Shown piece by piece: positions 11,685 to 24,300 of a DNA stretch of 64,000 bases. Below the pieces are notes generated by a model. It had not been told where the DNA came from and searched no databases. It worked only from the letters and a program-made list of their open reading frames with translations. Made by a program: the position numbers and the translations under genes. The DNA is taken from NCBI GenBank assembly GCA_012845835.1, contig JABAKD010000003.1, positions 3,344,212 through 3,408,211 on the forward strand. Direction: 5' to 3'. The first letter of the stretch is position 1, and the number at the start of each line of letters is the position of its first letter. The stretch comes from Undaria pinnatifida (taxonomy: Eukaryota > Sar > Phaeophyceae > Laminariales > Alariaceae).

Positions 11685-12759
11685 CCACAGCCGTCTCAGC
11701 TCCAACAATTCCTATCAATCTACGTGGGGTGCTCCTGCTTCTACCAGGTACGCAACGACTCCTGACGCAGAGCAGCCCTTTCCGTCTTCTGCGTCTTCGT
11801 TGCATGCTGGCCCCGTGGTCACGCATCTGTTTAGACAAGGAAGAGTCCAGTCGTGGACCTATACAAATCATCGTGTTCTCTGATGACACACCAATTTGGT
11901 TGTTCTCCTCTGCTGACAAATGACCCAATCGGCTCCTCTGCAGTGTCCTCTGCTAACCAAATTGGGTCGCTATCAGGGCGGGTTTCCCTTTGGCAGGCAA
12001 ATCCGCCGGGCGTGTACCTGCAATTCCATACGTTTCCGGTATCGTTCTGGTAGTCGTCTCCTTTGTGAAATAAATGTACCTGCGTTAGCTTTTGATTCCA
12101 TCCCGTTCCTGTGTGAGCTTCACGCTTCCGCGGTCCACCGTCTAGTCCGTTCGCAGCTCAGCTGGCGTATATCGGATTTCATTCGACCTTCCGGTTGCGG
12201 AGCTGTCAAATTGAATTGTTCGCCCTTTTTGTAAGCTCCTCCGCTGGCTCTTTCATAGCGAGAGGGCGACAAGGACCCACTCTTCCGTAAATGTACCAGT
12301 GTCCACCGCTGTGTGGGATCATATGTCGTCACGTGACTTCTCTATTGTAATATGGACTCTGCAGTCCATTAGTACCTATTTGATTCGTAGTCCCCACAAC
12401 CTTAAGTACACCAAATATCTTCATATAGATGCAGAGAAGTACAATACGCGGGGAATCTCGGTTTGTTAGTTCCCGTCGATATGTTGTATATTCAAGTTGT
12501 TACTATTATAATTTCCCACCATAAGTATCTGGGAACGATGCAGGGGATGTTGCAAGGAACTTTACAATAGGACGGTTTGCCGGTAAGTACCACTACCCGT
12601 AGAGTACATCTGCCCGTAACAGGGGCATTGTGCCGTATTGATCAGGTGACGGCAAGCCCCACCTTGATCACTCGTTGCAGCTCCTTCCTCTTCTTACATC
12701 TTCTTACATCACCTTCGTTTCCATGTCTTGGCCATATAAGCGCCACTTTCAACCATATT

Positions 12760-13330
12760 ATTTCTTCTTCACAAGTGATCCTAACAGACAATTTGGTGCC
12801 GCCTATGTAACTCCAAGCACTGAGGCAGAGCCTCGAGGCGTGTCAGTGTTTCGTTCTCGTGTTCATTCAACAGCTCTCGTAGGAAAAACGCCCGTGGATA
12901 TTCCATTGAAGCGGGACACGCTTTGTTACCGCCGCGTGAAACAGGAGGATAAGTCATTGGGTCCATGTTCACTCGCTTCCCGCGGAGCGCTCCGACCGAT
13001 AACACACTTGCTCTCGAAAAAAAAAATACTTCGGGGTGGATCGGTACCAAACTCACCTCGGTCATTCCGTCCACGAAATGCGGAAGTAGCTTTGGTCCTT
13101 GCTGTAGTCAGGCCGCACGACCCTTTGACACGCATACAGCAGTCGATCTTGTTGACCACACATCTTGGCAAAACTTACACTCGGCGGGTACCATATGATT
13201 TGATGCTGCTGTGTCGATTATAACTTTGTCACCGGCGAGGTTGCCGCTTCCAATCTCCAGCATCACTTGGGGAGGCGGGAGCGGTCTCTGTATATCCCTG
13301 CGCCTGCGGCATGCGTACAACATAAGAAGC
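12760..13330 (-). pseudogene. Decayed Ty1/copia pol fragment
   Basis: The sense strand encodes DKVIIDTAASNHMVPAECKF, the copia aspartic-protease active-site context (D[TS][GA]AS.HM). A second frame follows with VLSVGALRGKRVNMD and RGGNKACPASMEYPR, then LTRLEALPQCLELHRRH. This resembles the 'LLSVGxL' and pre-integrase 'LWHRRLGH' region that follows protease in copia pol. Frameshifts separate the pieces; no integrase core or reverse transcriptase was seen and no LTRs were identified. Confidence 0.65.
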
Positions 13331-13429
13331 GAGCTCGTCTTACTTCGCCATCTCGAGTGCCTTCTGCAACGGCACGGGGACGGAAGCTAGTCGACCACGC
13401 CTCCCGTCGGCAATTGCAGCCACTCATCT

Positions 13430-14170
13430 CTCCGGATTTGTTGGCAGGCCAATGAGGCAGGAGTTATCATTTCATCAGGAATTCTACGACGACACAGATC
13501 GACTCTTGGGTTTGTGGTTTAACATGGTGTCGAATTCGACAAATCGAAGTCGATTGCAAACGTTTAATCGATTTTACTTTGTATCACTACGTCGAACTGC
13601 TGTGCCTCAGGAAATACCTCAAAATCAGTCCCGGTGTAAAAATAGGGGTTGAGGGACAAAATCCCGGGTGTCTCTAGGACAAAAAAAAATGATGTGGGAA
13701 GCCTCACGTCTACTGCGCTCATGTATCTTGGAAGACCAATGAGGCAGGGACTGCTGTTCCGTCAGGAAAAATTCAGGAGCAGCTCAATTCTGTAACATGG
13801 TGCCCAATCCGATTCGAACTCCCGTTTTCTATGTTTGTGTTTGTATTTGGACGTTGCACTCATCCATTGGTAGTAACATACCATTGACAGCGACCGACCT
13901 CCTTATGCTATTTGGCAACCCATGCACGGCCTATCCCTATTTTTCATGCGTGCATCCATTGGAGAGGCTGATAGTAAATATGGCAGGCCAATGAGGAATA
14001 AATTGTCAGCCCATCAGTAATTTTACACGCCCAGCTCGACTCTGTGACATGGTATTCAACCAACGAAAATAGAGATTTACACAGTTTTTTCACGTTGTTT
14101 ATCGTTTTTGATTTTGCGTTACGCCCATTCGCTGATGGGCCGACCGTTGGTAGCGACCGACCTCCTTGTA
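13430..14170. repeat. Tandem repeat, unit about 270 bases, nearly three copies
   Basis: GGCAGGCCAATGAGGCAGGA recurs at about 13.45, 13.73 and 13.98 kb; AGCGACCGACCTCCTTATGC recurs at about 13.89 and 14.15 kb. The units are diverged. Confidence 0.7.
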
Positions 14171-15267
14171 CTTGTTCAAAACGAACGCACACAACCCCCA
14201 GACCACACACATGCAGCCGTTCGAGATCGCATACGCTTTGCGATGCCCAACTCGATAGGGTTAAGACCAATGACTAGAACCAACAAAGACAAAATAAAAT
14301 ATGCGTGCCCGCAATGTATCACACTTTTATGTACAGTATGAGCGCCGAACCATCACAACGACCAGCTTCATCCTCGCGTGGGACGGCAAACACCGCACTA
14401 CTTGGCGTGAAACATGAATACACCATACCAGCCCACCTGGTAGCAGAGAGGGACCGGCGGACACACTCGAGCTAAGGGTAGCGCTACTTCCTCCTCCCCC
14501 TTTTCCTATTCCTGCCGGGTTCCCCCCCCCCGCCCTCCTGACACACGTTCGTTACATATGTGCACACTACGCATGCACAACACCTACGACGAACGCAACA
14601 GGCGAATCAGCGAACAGGCCAGCCGCGCGACCAAAGTCACGCAGGTCTGGTCCTCTCAATCGCGTATTTTACACGAACAGCAAACACTGCTTTTTGCTAC
14701 TGTATCGGGCCGCCAAGCAGACAACCAGCCGCCTGTGCCGTACGAAACAAAGGCCACCACAACAATCACAACCACCACAAACACAGCTACCACCACAGCC
14801 ACCACCAATAAAACAACAAAGAGCAGCAACGACGACACCACTTTCAGCACAGCAACAGCAACACAAACAACACATCAACAACAACCGACAACTAAGTTAA
14901 CTCGCAGCACGATCGAATCGACCCAGCAAAAAGGTCCTTCCCACGGCTAACAACTACATCCCTATGACCACCTATCTATTCCATTGCCTCCCAGGTGCTT
15001 GTCACATCGTCATACATCGGCTCACCAATCTAACAACAGAGCCTAACGCGGGTTTTAGATAGTGTGGGATACACTCTTGAACTAGAAATCAAACCCGGGG
15101 CAATACTCTGCTTTCTAGTTGAGGGCCGCTACCCTGTCAATGAAACAGATCAGCACACATAAATACGGTAGTCGTGGGCAAAATTCCATCCCGGCTTCTT
15201 GTTTGAAGACTCGTGCTCTGCTCATCCGTATATTGAGAGTTTGACTCGCTAGATGACCGGATGTCTA

Positions 15268-15343
15268 TTAGACCGTTTCGCAGAAAGGGAATCCGGAGGT
15301 TGAGTCCTCATCGAAACAAGAGTCCTTCACCAAGATGCCGTAC
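15268..15343 (-). CDS. MC5E: MC5E-like exon 12 (stop)
   Basis: Encodes YGILVKDSCFDEDSTSG, then FPFCETV and TAA. The acceptor CCCTATTGCAG joins AA|G to make Lys. The final intron (214 bases) is the shortest in the gene and contains a (GGGTT)n array on the plus strand. Confidence 0.82.
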
Positions 15344-18300
15344 CTGCAATAGGGAAATATGGGACGGGAAAGGGCAAGGGCAAGGGAAATGAGTGGGTTG
15401 GGTTGGGTTGGGTTGGGTTGGGTTGGGTTGGGTTGGGTTGGGTTGTATTCGGTGGATGGGCACCAACACCAACACCAACACCGTGAACACGACCACCACA
15501 ACCACCAACATCGACATGATCCTGGCAGCAGCGCATCTACCGCAACACTTTACTCACTTGGAGTCGTCGGTGAGCTCCGTCTCATCCGTGACGAACTCAA
15601 GCATAGCCACATCCCCCACGTCGTCGGTGTCACCGCCCTTGATGTACCACATGTTGTCTGCGTAGAGATCGTTTACGACATCGTAGAAACGGGAGAACTG
15701 GCCTTGGATGATGTTGTCCTGCGGTATCATGCAAGATAAACCATAGGGGGAGGGAGGGGGGCGGGGGGGGGCAGGGGGGGGGCGGGTTGGGAGTGGGGGC
15801 GGGGGGGGGGGGGGAGGGTGATAGTGATCGTTCTGTCTGCTGTCCCCGGTTTGATTTCGGAGGGGAGGAAGCGTGTTCCGTCGGCGCTGATGTTGCATGT
15901 TCCGTCGGCGCTGATGTTGACATTACTGCCAAGCGGGATAAAACGAGAACTCTGGGCCCGATGACCATTTGACGTTTATGCTCCCCCCCATGGTATCATA
16001 TCATAACATATGTATGAATGGTATTCATGGCAGATGCCGCAATCTTGAACCCGGCAAAGGAACGGAAATGTGCTCAATCGGCGATGATTTTGACATATGG
16101 TGCCCGATAGCATGATAGCTGTACTCGCCGTGAAAGTGTTGTCTTCGGAGCCTGAGATCTTGAGGGCCTCGATGGGGCTTCTGATGAGGTTGTCGTGGAT
16201 GTGGTTGTTCCTGATGCGCCCATCGGAGCCTTCTACCTGTGGAGCGTTGTTGCCCTGGTCTGCTCGTGGTGGCAGATGCAATACGCCGCAGGGGCACAAT
16301 GCGGGGAGGAGCAAAGTACCCAACAAAATTCCGTCGTGAGGTCCACCAGGCAAGCATGTACGACTCATTGGGTTAGTGTTAGTACACAACAAAATGTCAT
16401 GGTGAGGTCCTCCTACAAATCATGTACGACTCATTGGCCTACTTATGAGAGATTACATCCGGCAGAGCGCAGAGGAGCAAAGCAAGCACGCAACAAGGTA
16501 CCGTCCAAAGTACGACGTCTTGTTTAATCATAGTGGATACGCTCGAGGAGAAAATTGGAAACAAAAAACATCAACAGTTTTTTCGTGAGGATCTCTTCGC
16601 ACGCGCACGAACATCCGTCGCTGTGAAAACATTGTGCCATCCCGGCTACCGCCATTGTAGCTGAACTCACACATGTGTAGTGCGAAAAGGGGTTGCTTGG
16701 CAGCGTGCACGTCGAATGTGTTCTCGTAGACCTCGTTCGAGCTCGATCCCACGCTCCACCTCATGCCGTCTGTACCAGGAAGGTATCGGTCGCCAACAGT
16801 ACAGAGAAAAGTTCGTTCAGTTGTTGTTAAACATCAAGTAGATAGGCGCGCACGAAATGCATTGATTGTGAAAGGGCAACAATCACAAGCAACACAAGCA
16901 TGTTCCTTGGGGAAGAAAACAGAGTGTCAGATTTAGTTTAGTTGCGCGCGCCGTCACCTTGTGTTCACTCGAATGCACGCCAACCACCGCAAACAACGAC
17001 TACCGACACTACCACCACCACCACCACCACCACCACAAACAACAAGAGCAACCGCAGCGTGTGGGGCTCTATTTGCTGTGCGGCGCGTGTGCGGAGGCTG
17101 TGGGACACAAGGCTACAACCCGGTTCGATCGGTCATTTTCGTTTTCGTTCATTCATCAGTTATTTTCGTTTTCGTTCATTCTTGAGGTGGTGAAGGTGGT
17201 GATAAAGGCGGTGCTAGGAGGGTTGGGGGAGGTCAGAGGCGGTGCAACCAGTGTAGCGCATGGCCGCAGTGTGTGTAAGATTACAGACCCTTGCACCAAG
17301 GCTACAATCTGGGGGGTTGCGGTCGTTTTCGCCGGGGGGAGCCATAGGGTCATAGACCACTCGAGCGCATGGCTCACATCCTCACTCCAAAAACCGGACT
17401 CGAAAAAAGTTTTCTTTGTACTGACGCCAGAGCTTGCTCAAAACTATATTTTTTCCATATGGTTGGTAGCTGTTCGCACCGACGGCTCTCTTTGAGTCGA
17501 TTCAACACAAGGCCCCACACGTGCCCCGCCCCCACCGTACCCTGGACCCTTGCTATCTCCACAATATCACAACACCATAAATTCCCGAACGGAGCACGCC
17601 GAGCTTTCGCCGACCAGACCTACGCTGCTTGTACCGGGGAGATAGGGAGGGGGTGTAACTCAATTCGCATATTGGTTGCCGAGGTCGTATGTATGGCCAT
17701 ACACCCTCGCACCCCGGCAATACCGGGGCGGATGGGAGTTCTCCCACGGTAGAAAACGCCTTTTGGGGCCAAACGTTTCTGACCGGTTGAGTTCCTCGAG
17801 TGTTGAGCTATCGGTTATTTTGTAGGATAACGTTACGAACATGTTTCGTTTTTGTGAATACTATGATAGTAGTGCAGAGAAGTGTTGATCGGGGTGCCCG
17901 AACGAATGTGACTTTTCTGGAAGGCATGTTTCAGGCGGGATACTAAGCTCCGCATGTTAGAGAGGACATAAACTCCTGCTGCGCCCCCCCGTCGCGGAAG
18001 GATTCAGGGGGAAGGGTTGCGGGCGGATGGGAGGGAGTAGGAGAGGAGGCTGCGGGAGGAGGGACTCACAGGTGTTCCTCATGACGCTGTTGCCGAAGAC
18101 CTTGGTGTCCGACGTCTCAAACAGCGCGATCCCGGCGTTGTCGTTCTTGTAGATGTAGTTGTTGCTGATGGTGGAGTGGTCACTCGAACGGTGCAGAAGC
18201 ACGCCCACGTCGTCGTTGCTGTAGATCTCGTTCCCGTCGATCATCAGGTCGTTGCACCTGTCCGAGGCAACTGTGCATCAAAGATAGAAGGGGTTCAAGC

Positions 18301-21300
18301 GAGGGGAGGGGGGGCGGGGAGGGGACGGGGGCGGAGGTAGGGTGGAGGAGGGGGGTGAGGGGAGGGGGGCGAGGGGAGGGGGGTGGCGGCATTGGCGACT
18401 GGAGGGGGGTGGGGCGGGAGGGAGCCCAGAGAGTCGAGAACGCAAACGTTACCGTCGGCGCGAATCGTATTTCCGTCAATCATGAGGATTGCTGCGTCTG
18501 TCCGATACAACTGTGAAAAAGGGAAATGGGTGGGAGGGGAGGGGGGGAGGGGGGGATGCTCATTGTCATGCGTGGCCGTAAATAGCATAGACCATCGCAT
18601 CTCTACAATGCCGGGGCGGAGGCCGTAGCGGGGGGGGGGGGGGGTAATGGAAGAGGCATTGGCGGAGTGGGAGGGAGGCTACCCGCTATCCAATGGTGCC
18701 CGGGCACGAACCCTTCCGCGTTTCTACCTGAATTTGTCTTATTTTTTTTGTCTTCTGGTGGATGGGAAAAATAAAGCTTAAGCTCACCACACTTCCACGT
18801 ATTTCCATACACGTGTCAAATTATCCGAATACCCTATTTAACAAAACCTGGAGCATTGGTACAAATAAGGCCGCTGGCCGCTCCCGTATCTCTTTGGCCT
18901 CACCAACTCCGTGGCAGCCGTTGTGGTGGATTTCGTTGTCGGTGATGGTCATGAAGTCGCTGTCGTCGTGGGGGTCGAGCCCGTAGCACTTGTTGTGGTG
19001 CACCTGGCACACGTTATCAGTTGTCGTCGTCGTCGTTAGACGCTTGCGACGGTTGGGTTTGCGAGCATCTCCTTACGAAGTGCATGCTTCGCGTTGTTTT
19101 AGACCGGGGAATTGTAACGGATGGTGGTTTGTTGCGGTAGTCGTACACAGGAGACGCGTGCTACGATAGGAGGTGTCACTTTTCGTCTGAAGAAATGTTT
19201 TCCGAATGACGGGGCTCCTTAACCCAAAATAATCGGAAAACAAAAAAATAATAGGCCATTTTGTTTTGCGTGATTCTCGTTGTACAACTGTCCTAGGCCA
19301 TGAGATTTGTCATCCGGTAGCTAGAAGTTTTTATTTTTCTCCAAAAATCCTTTTTTTTGGGAGGGGCATGTCTTATGCTCCCGAAATTGAGGAAACATCA
19401 GAAAAAAGCGGTACACCTCTATCTTAGCACGCTATGGTACCATAAAGGGGGTTATGGTTTTATGCCCCTTTTTAAGGGGCTTTTTTCGCAGTGGCTCGGA
19501 GTCACTCGCGCGAGTGACCAACCCTGAGTGACAAATTTTTGCTCGTTGTTTTTTTACCAGGTGTCACCCCTTCCCCTTCCCCCCCCCCCGGTTCTTGCTT
19601 TCAATTTTTATCGCGCATAGGGTTCAGCAATCCCACTGCTCGTCGACTTTTCATCGAGGGTTGCAGACTGACGCTCTCGCAATTTCCGCAAGTCAATGTG
19701 TGCACGAGAAAATGTCCCTACGAATTTATACGAGGAGCATGCATTCGGGGGGGGTTCGAACTCACGGAGCTGACCTCTACCAGGGTCGAAGATAACCAGA
19801 TAGGCCACCGGGGGGACAGTTATGCTACTCTGCGCCAACAAAGTCCCCTAACCAAAGAGTTTTTTGTCGGCGAGGAGTAGAGTCGCCCTTGCTGTCAAAA
19901 TAGGGGTATATCATGACATAACACCCCCCTTGCCGTACGTATCCTTGGTCGACAACGGTCATTTTTGTAACTGGCACTAATGCCGCACGTTATCAGATGG
20001 AAACCCATGTCGTGATTGATAGCTGCGGGTTCACCTCTCGCTACCGCCGGTTTGCCCCGGCTGGCGTCTAAACGAATAGGGAATGTGTGTTATCCTATGG
20101 ATACAATATAAGTTTCTGGCGCTTTCCTCGGAATTTTTCAATACGTACATCATCAGAAAGTGGCGGAAGGAGGCCTTGGATGCCACACGAGGCACGCCAT
20201 CACATGGGTTTCCGCGCAATAAGAGGCATAAAACTAACCCAGAAAACAACTCTCACCTCGTTACTATCGATGATGCCGCCCTGGTGCCCGAACGAGTAGT
20301 GGCCGAAGTAGTTGTACGCTAACACGGTACCGTTGATGTCCCCCCAGACGTTCACTTCGTCCATGATGTCCAAGTTGCTGAGGTCGTCGCACAGACCCCT
20401 AACCTTGTACGACACGCCGTACGATTCAGCACCGTTGTAGCCAAGTTCTAATTCGCCAGAGTTGTGGCAGACAAGGGGATGGTTACAGGCGGGGGGGAGG
20501 GGCGGGGTTGGGCCAGTTAAAAGGAGGGTTCGTTGAGACACACGGTACCACTCGGCACCGTTGAAACCAAGGTATTTGACGAGAGCGAGGGTTTCCGCTC
20601 AGGGAAATGGAATTTAGGATGGGGGGGCGAACTCATTTGTTGCTTGCCTTGGTGGTTGAACCATTGACCACGCATCCCTCTCGAGACGCAGTACCGTTCC
20701 TATCCCCAACGTCTTATCTCTCTCCTCTGTGGCCCGCTGTTGCCACCATTTTTCTCCTAGGATAGTGATTGTATTTTTCGCTAGTATCTATTATTCCAAA
20801 CTTCTCCATGCCACATCCCTCTCCTGTTTCCCATCTTTGTACAGTTCGCATTATTCCACCAAGTGTGTGGGGGGGGGGGTTAGGCCAGCTGAGAGGAGAG
20901 TTTGCTCTGAGTTCAGTTGAGGTGCCAAATGCTCCAAAATCGAGGCCATCTAACTCTGCACCATTGTAGCCAAGCTCTTTGATTTTGCCATTCGATGCGG
21001 CGAGGGTCCCAGCCAAGGGGAAGGGTGCACGGGGAGGGTTGGAGGGGGCGGGGTAGGTCAGGCGAGAGGAGGGTGGGTTGATCGAACTTCTCACTGGGCA
21101 GGTTCGAGCTTACGTGTACATCCTCGCTGAAAAACGTCTCTTAGCTGTTAAGACCCCTGATCAGACAAAAAAACGGTGTGAGACACATGCTACAGTTTTC
21201 GTGCACCGTTCTTTTTTCTGAGACTACCTAAACAGAAAATAGTCCAATTTCTACCCTAAACTTCTACCCTAAACGTTCTACCGCATGAGCAGCCCCAAGG

Positions 21301-24300
21301 CATAGGTATACAACGAAATAATTTTGAAGAAAATAAAAAAATGGCCTATTATTTATTTTTTTCCCGACGATTTTGGGTTAAGGAGCCACGTCTCGTTGAG
21401 AAAAAAACGTTTCCGCCGAAAAGTGGTAGACCTCGATCGTAGCGCGCTTCGTGAGGCGAGGCACCGGTAAGCGACAACTCACGAGTGATTTGGCTGTCGA
21501 TGATGTCCATCCTGGCCTCGCCCATCGCGTCCTTGGCCGCGCCACTGCACGTCTGGGGGTTGTCTCCGATCACCTCGCTGATGGCACTGATGTAACTGTA
21601 GTGATGAAAGGGTAACACACGCACGCGCGACAACCGCGGATTTTGGTTTGTTGTGTTTTGTTTTGTTTGTCGATGCCATGACGGCGCACGGGGTAATACT
21701 CGTAGCTGATCTTCGCTGAAAGACGTTTAGGAGTCCCACGAAACAAACAAACGTGCGGGATGAAAAGTCGACCGCGATAAAAACTTTGTGCTTCAGATTG
21801 TTTTGCAGCGCGCGGACATACGACAGCGAACGGGGTACGGTGTTGTTTGCGCGACATGTGCACATGCGCGCATACACGTTTACACCGGTAGCCGTTCTAA
21901 ACTGAAGATAGCGTAGAGTGCGCACCTTCTCCCAATTAGGTATACGGTGTACTGACACATCTGTAGACGTATGCTTAGTTGTTATCCCGGTGCATGTGCC
22001 TCTGTGGGCGTATGAACGGGTGGGAGGAGGGGGTGGTACGAACAGCTACCGGCGACCGTCGGTGGCATTCTTGTGTGCCCCCCCCAGCACTGCCGTCGGT
22101 CAAATTCGGAGGAGTTGGACCGCACGTCTCCTGGACATTTGCAGTAGGTACTCGGCTACAGTACGGTACTGAACATTAAACAATGTATGCTGTGGTGGCA
22201 GCTACCTTCGGCCGTCGGTGACATCCTTGTCCGCCCCCCCCCCACCGTCGTTTGCGGAACGGTCCAGAGATCGGACCTTTACGCCCTTCATCATCAGCTG
22301 CCCGCCGTGAGCTCGCAAGTTGATGAACTTGTCGGCATCGCTCGTCTGCCAAAAACAAAATAAAGCGAATGACCATTGTCAGCACAGGATAGAGTAAACG
22401 AAAAGAGATAACAAAACCAACGCGTCGTTGACCAGCGGCTGGCTACAAATAAATCATCAAGGAGAAGCTATGACGTAATATATTTTTTCAAGACTGTGTT
22501 TTTGACCCTGGCTGGTGTGTTTTTTTCGAGTTACACAGGTCGATTGAATATTATATTTTGCCGACTTTTCACCTTCTTGTGTTCCCCTCAATCAAGCAAG
22601 CAACATGGTTTGGGTGAAGTATTTTGATAGAGCCCTGTGCTCGAGCGAAGACGGAACCTCGACGGTATCATCAGCTGTGCACCTTCTTCGCCGCGTGTCG
22701 AAAAAACGTACAAAAACCAAACACTACGTGGCGTCCTAACGGTATCGTCTCTCCCTTAACACCAACAACAATGGTTGTCTTGCGAACAGTATCATCAGGT
22801 ATTATAATGCGCTTTTTATTTTTGCACGACACACACTTGACAATGAATGTCATGCGAAACAGTATCAGGTATGTGCTCTTACTTCTTTTTTTTTTTTCAC
22901 CACAGTGCACACTCCCGCCATGAATTCATCGATCTCTACGTATTGCACAGTAGTATCAGGTATGTGCTCTTACTTCTTTTTTTTTTTTCACCACAGTGCA
23001 CACTCCCGCCATGAATTCATCGATTTCTACGTATTGCACAGTAAGTAGTATTCAATCTATACTATAAAAAATAAATATATACTTCGTACAATGCTAAAAG
23101 TGAAGAGCTACTATTACTTTTGATAGTTGTGGCCAAGATTACGTACGGTAGGAGGGTCCCTATTGAGGCATTTTTTATTCTTGAGGTATTTGAAAAAGTC
23201 ACTGCTGGAAACCCGGCAGAGAGTAAGGGAGAATACACCCCACGTTCCCGTTCAAAATTTACTGCCTTCTTCTTGGCAGCGTATATTGTTCACGAGCGTG
23301 CTAAATAATAAGGGCTGCAACAGTTGTGCGCTGGTGAACATGCAAAGAAGCCAAGTACGGGTGGTACGCGTGACAGCTTGACGGGTGTGATAATACCGTG
23401 GTATTGTGAAATTAAAGGTGGGGGACACAGAGTGCCCCCTGCAGGTCTGCCAATTGAGCAGGTCTTCGGAGAGTACTCACTTTCGTTCCTTCGTAGAGAT
23501 GTAGCTTTATTCGTTTCCACCAGAGCCCGGGATAGCTTCTGAGATCGGAGGCGCGTGCCTCCGATCTAAATCCTAACTTCCCCGAATATAAACCGCCAAC
23601 CTTATCATACGAAACCCATCCAAATGATCTCAAATTCGGATACTCTCAGGCCTTTCGAGGCCGTATCTTAACAGTATGATAAAGCAGGTATCTTTTGGCT
23701 AGTGTTGTCATTCTAATACTAATATCATTATTGTGCTTGCTTGCCACCCGAAACTGTGTTGTCAGCATGAGCTTCATCGTTGACCACTCTGACATTCCCG
23801 AAACAAGACCCCCCCCCGCGCCGAACGCCATCTATCTATCTAGCAGCGCCCGCCATCGTTACTGCGCGGAAACAAAGGGAAACCTATGGATAAAAGTCTA
23901 GACTAGCCCCTTCACTCTCAATATTGCCGAAACAAGGAGACCACCGAAACAAAGGAAAACCCATGCACAACGTCTAAGCTGTATAAACGTGATGGAGAAG
24001 CTTCGTCAACATGAAAATGTCTGGACCCAAAAGAGGTACTACTGCTGTACCCTATCGTGATGCTGTACCCTATCGTGATAATCGTCACAGTATATATCTG
24101 AAAATGTCTTGACAAAAAAGAGGTACTACTACTGCTGTACCCTATCGTGGCACACTCGTCATAATATCTGAAAATGCCTTGATCCGAAAGAGGTACTACA
24201 CACTGTTGTACCCTATCGTGGCACTCTTCACAGCACGGGTGATTGTCATGCTTCTCACCAGCAAGAGCCTCCTAGCGTCGCCGCCGTAGCTGGGTCCGAC

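Noticed and set aside
12675-13223. 182-codon plus-strand ORF
   Set aside because: It is antisense to the copia-like protease relic and shows no family resemblance.
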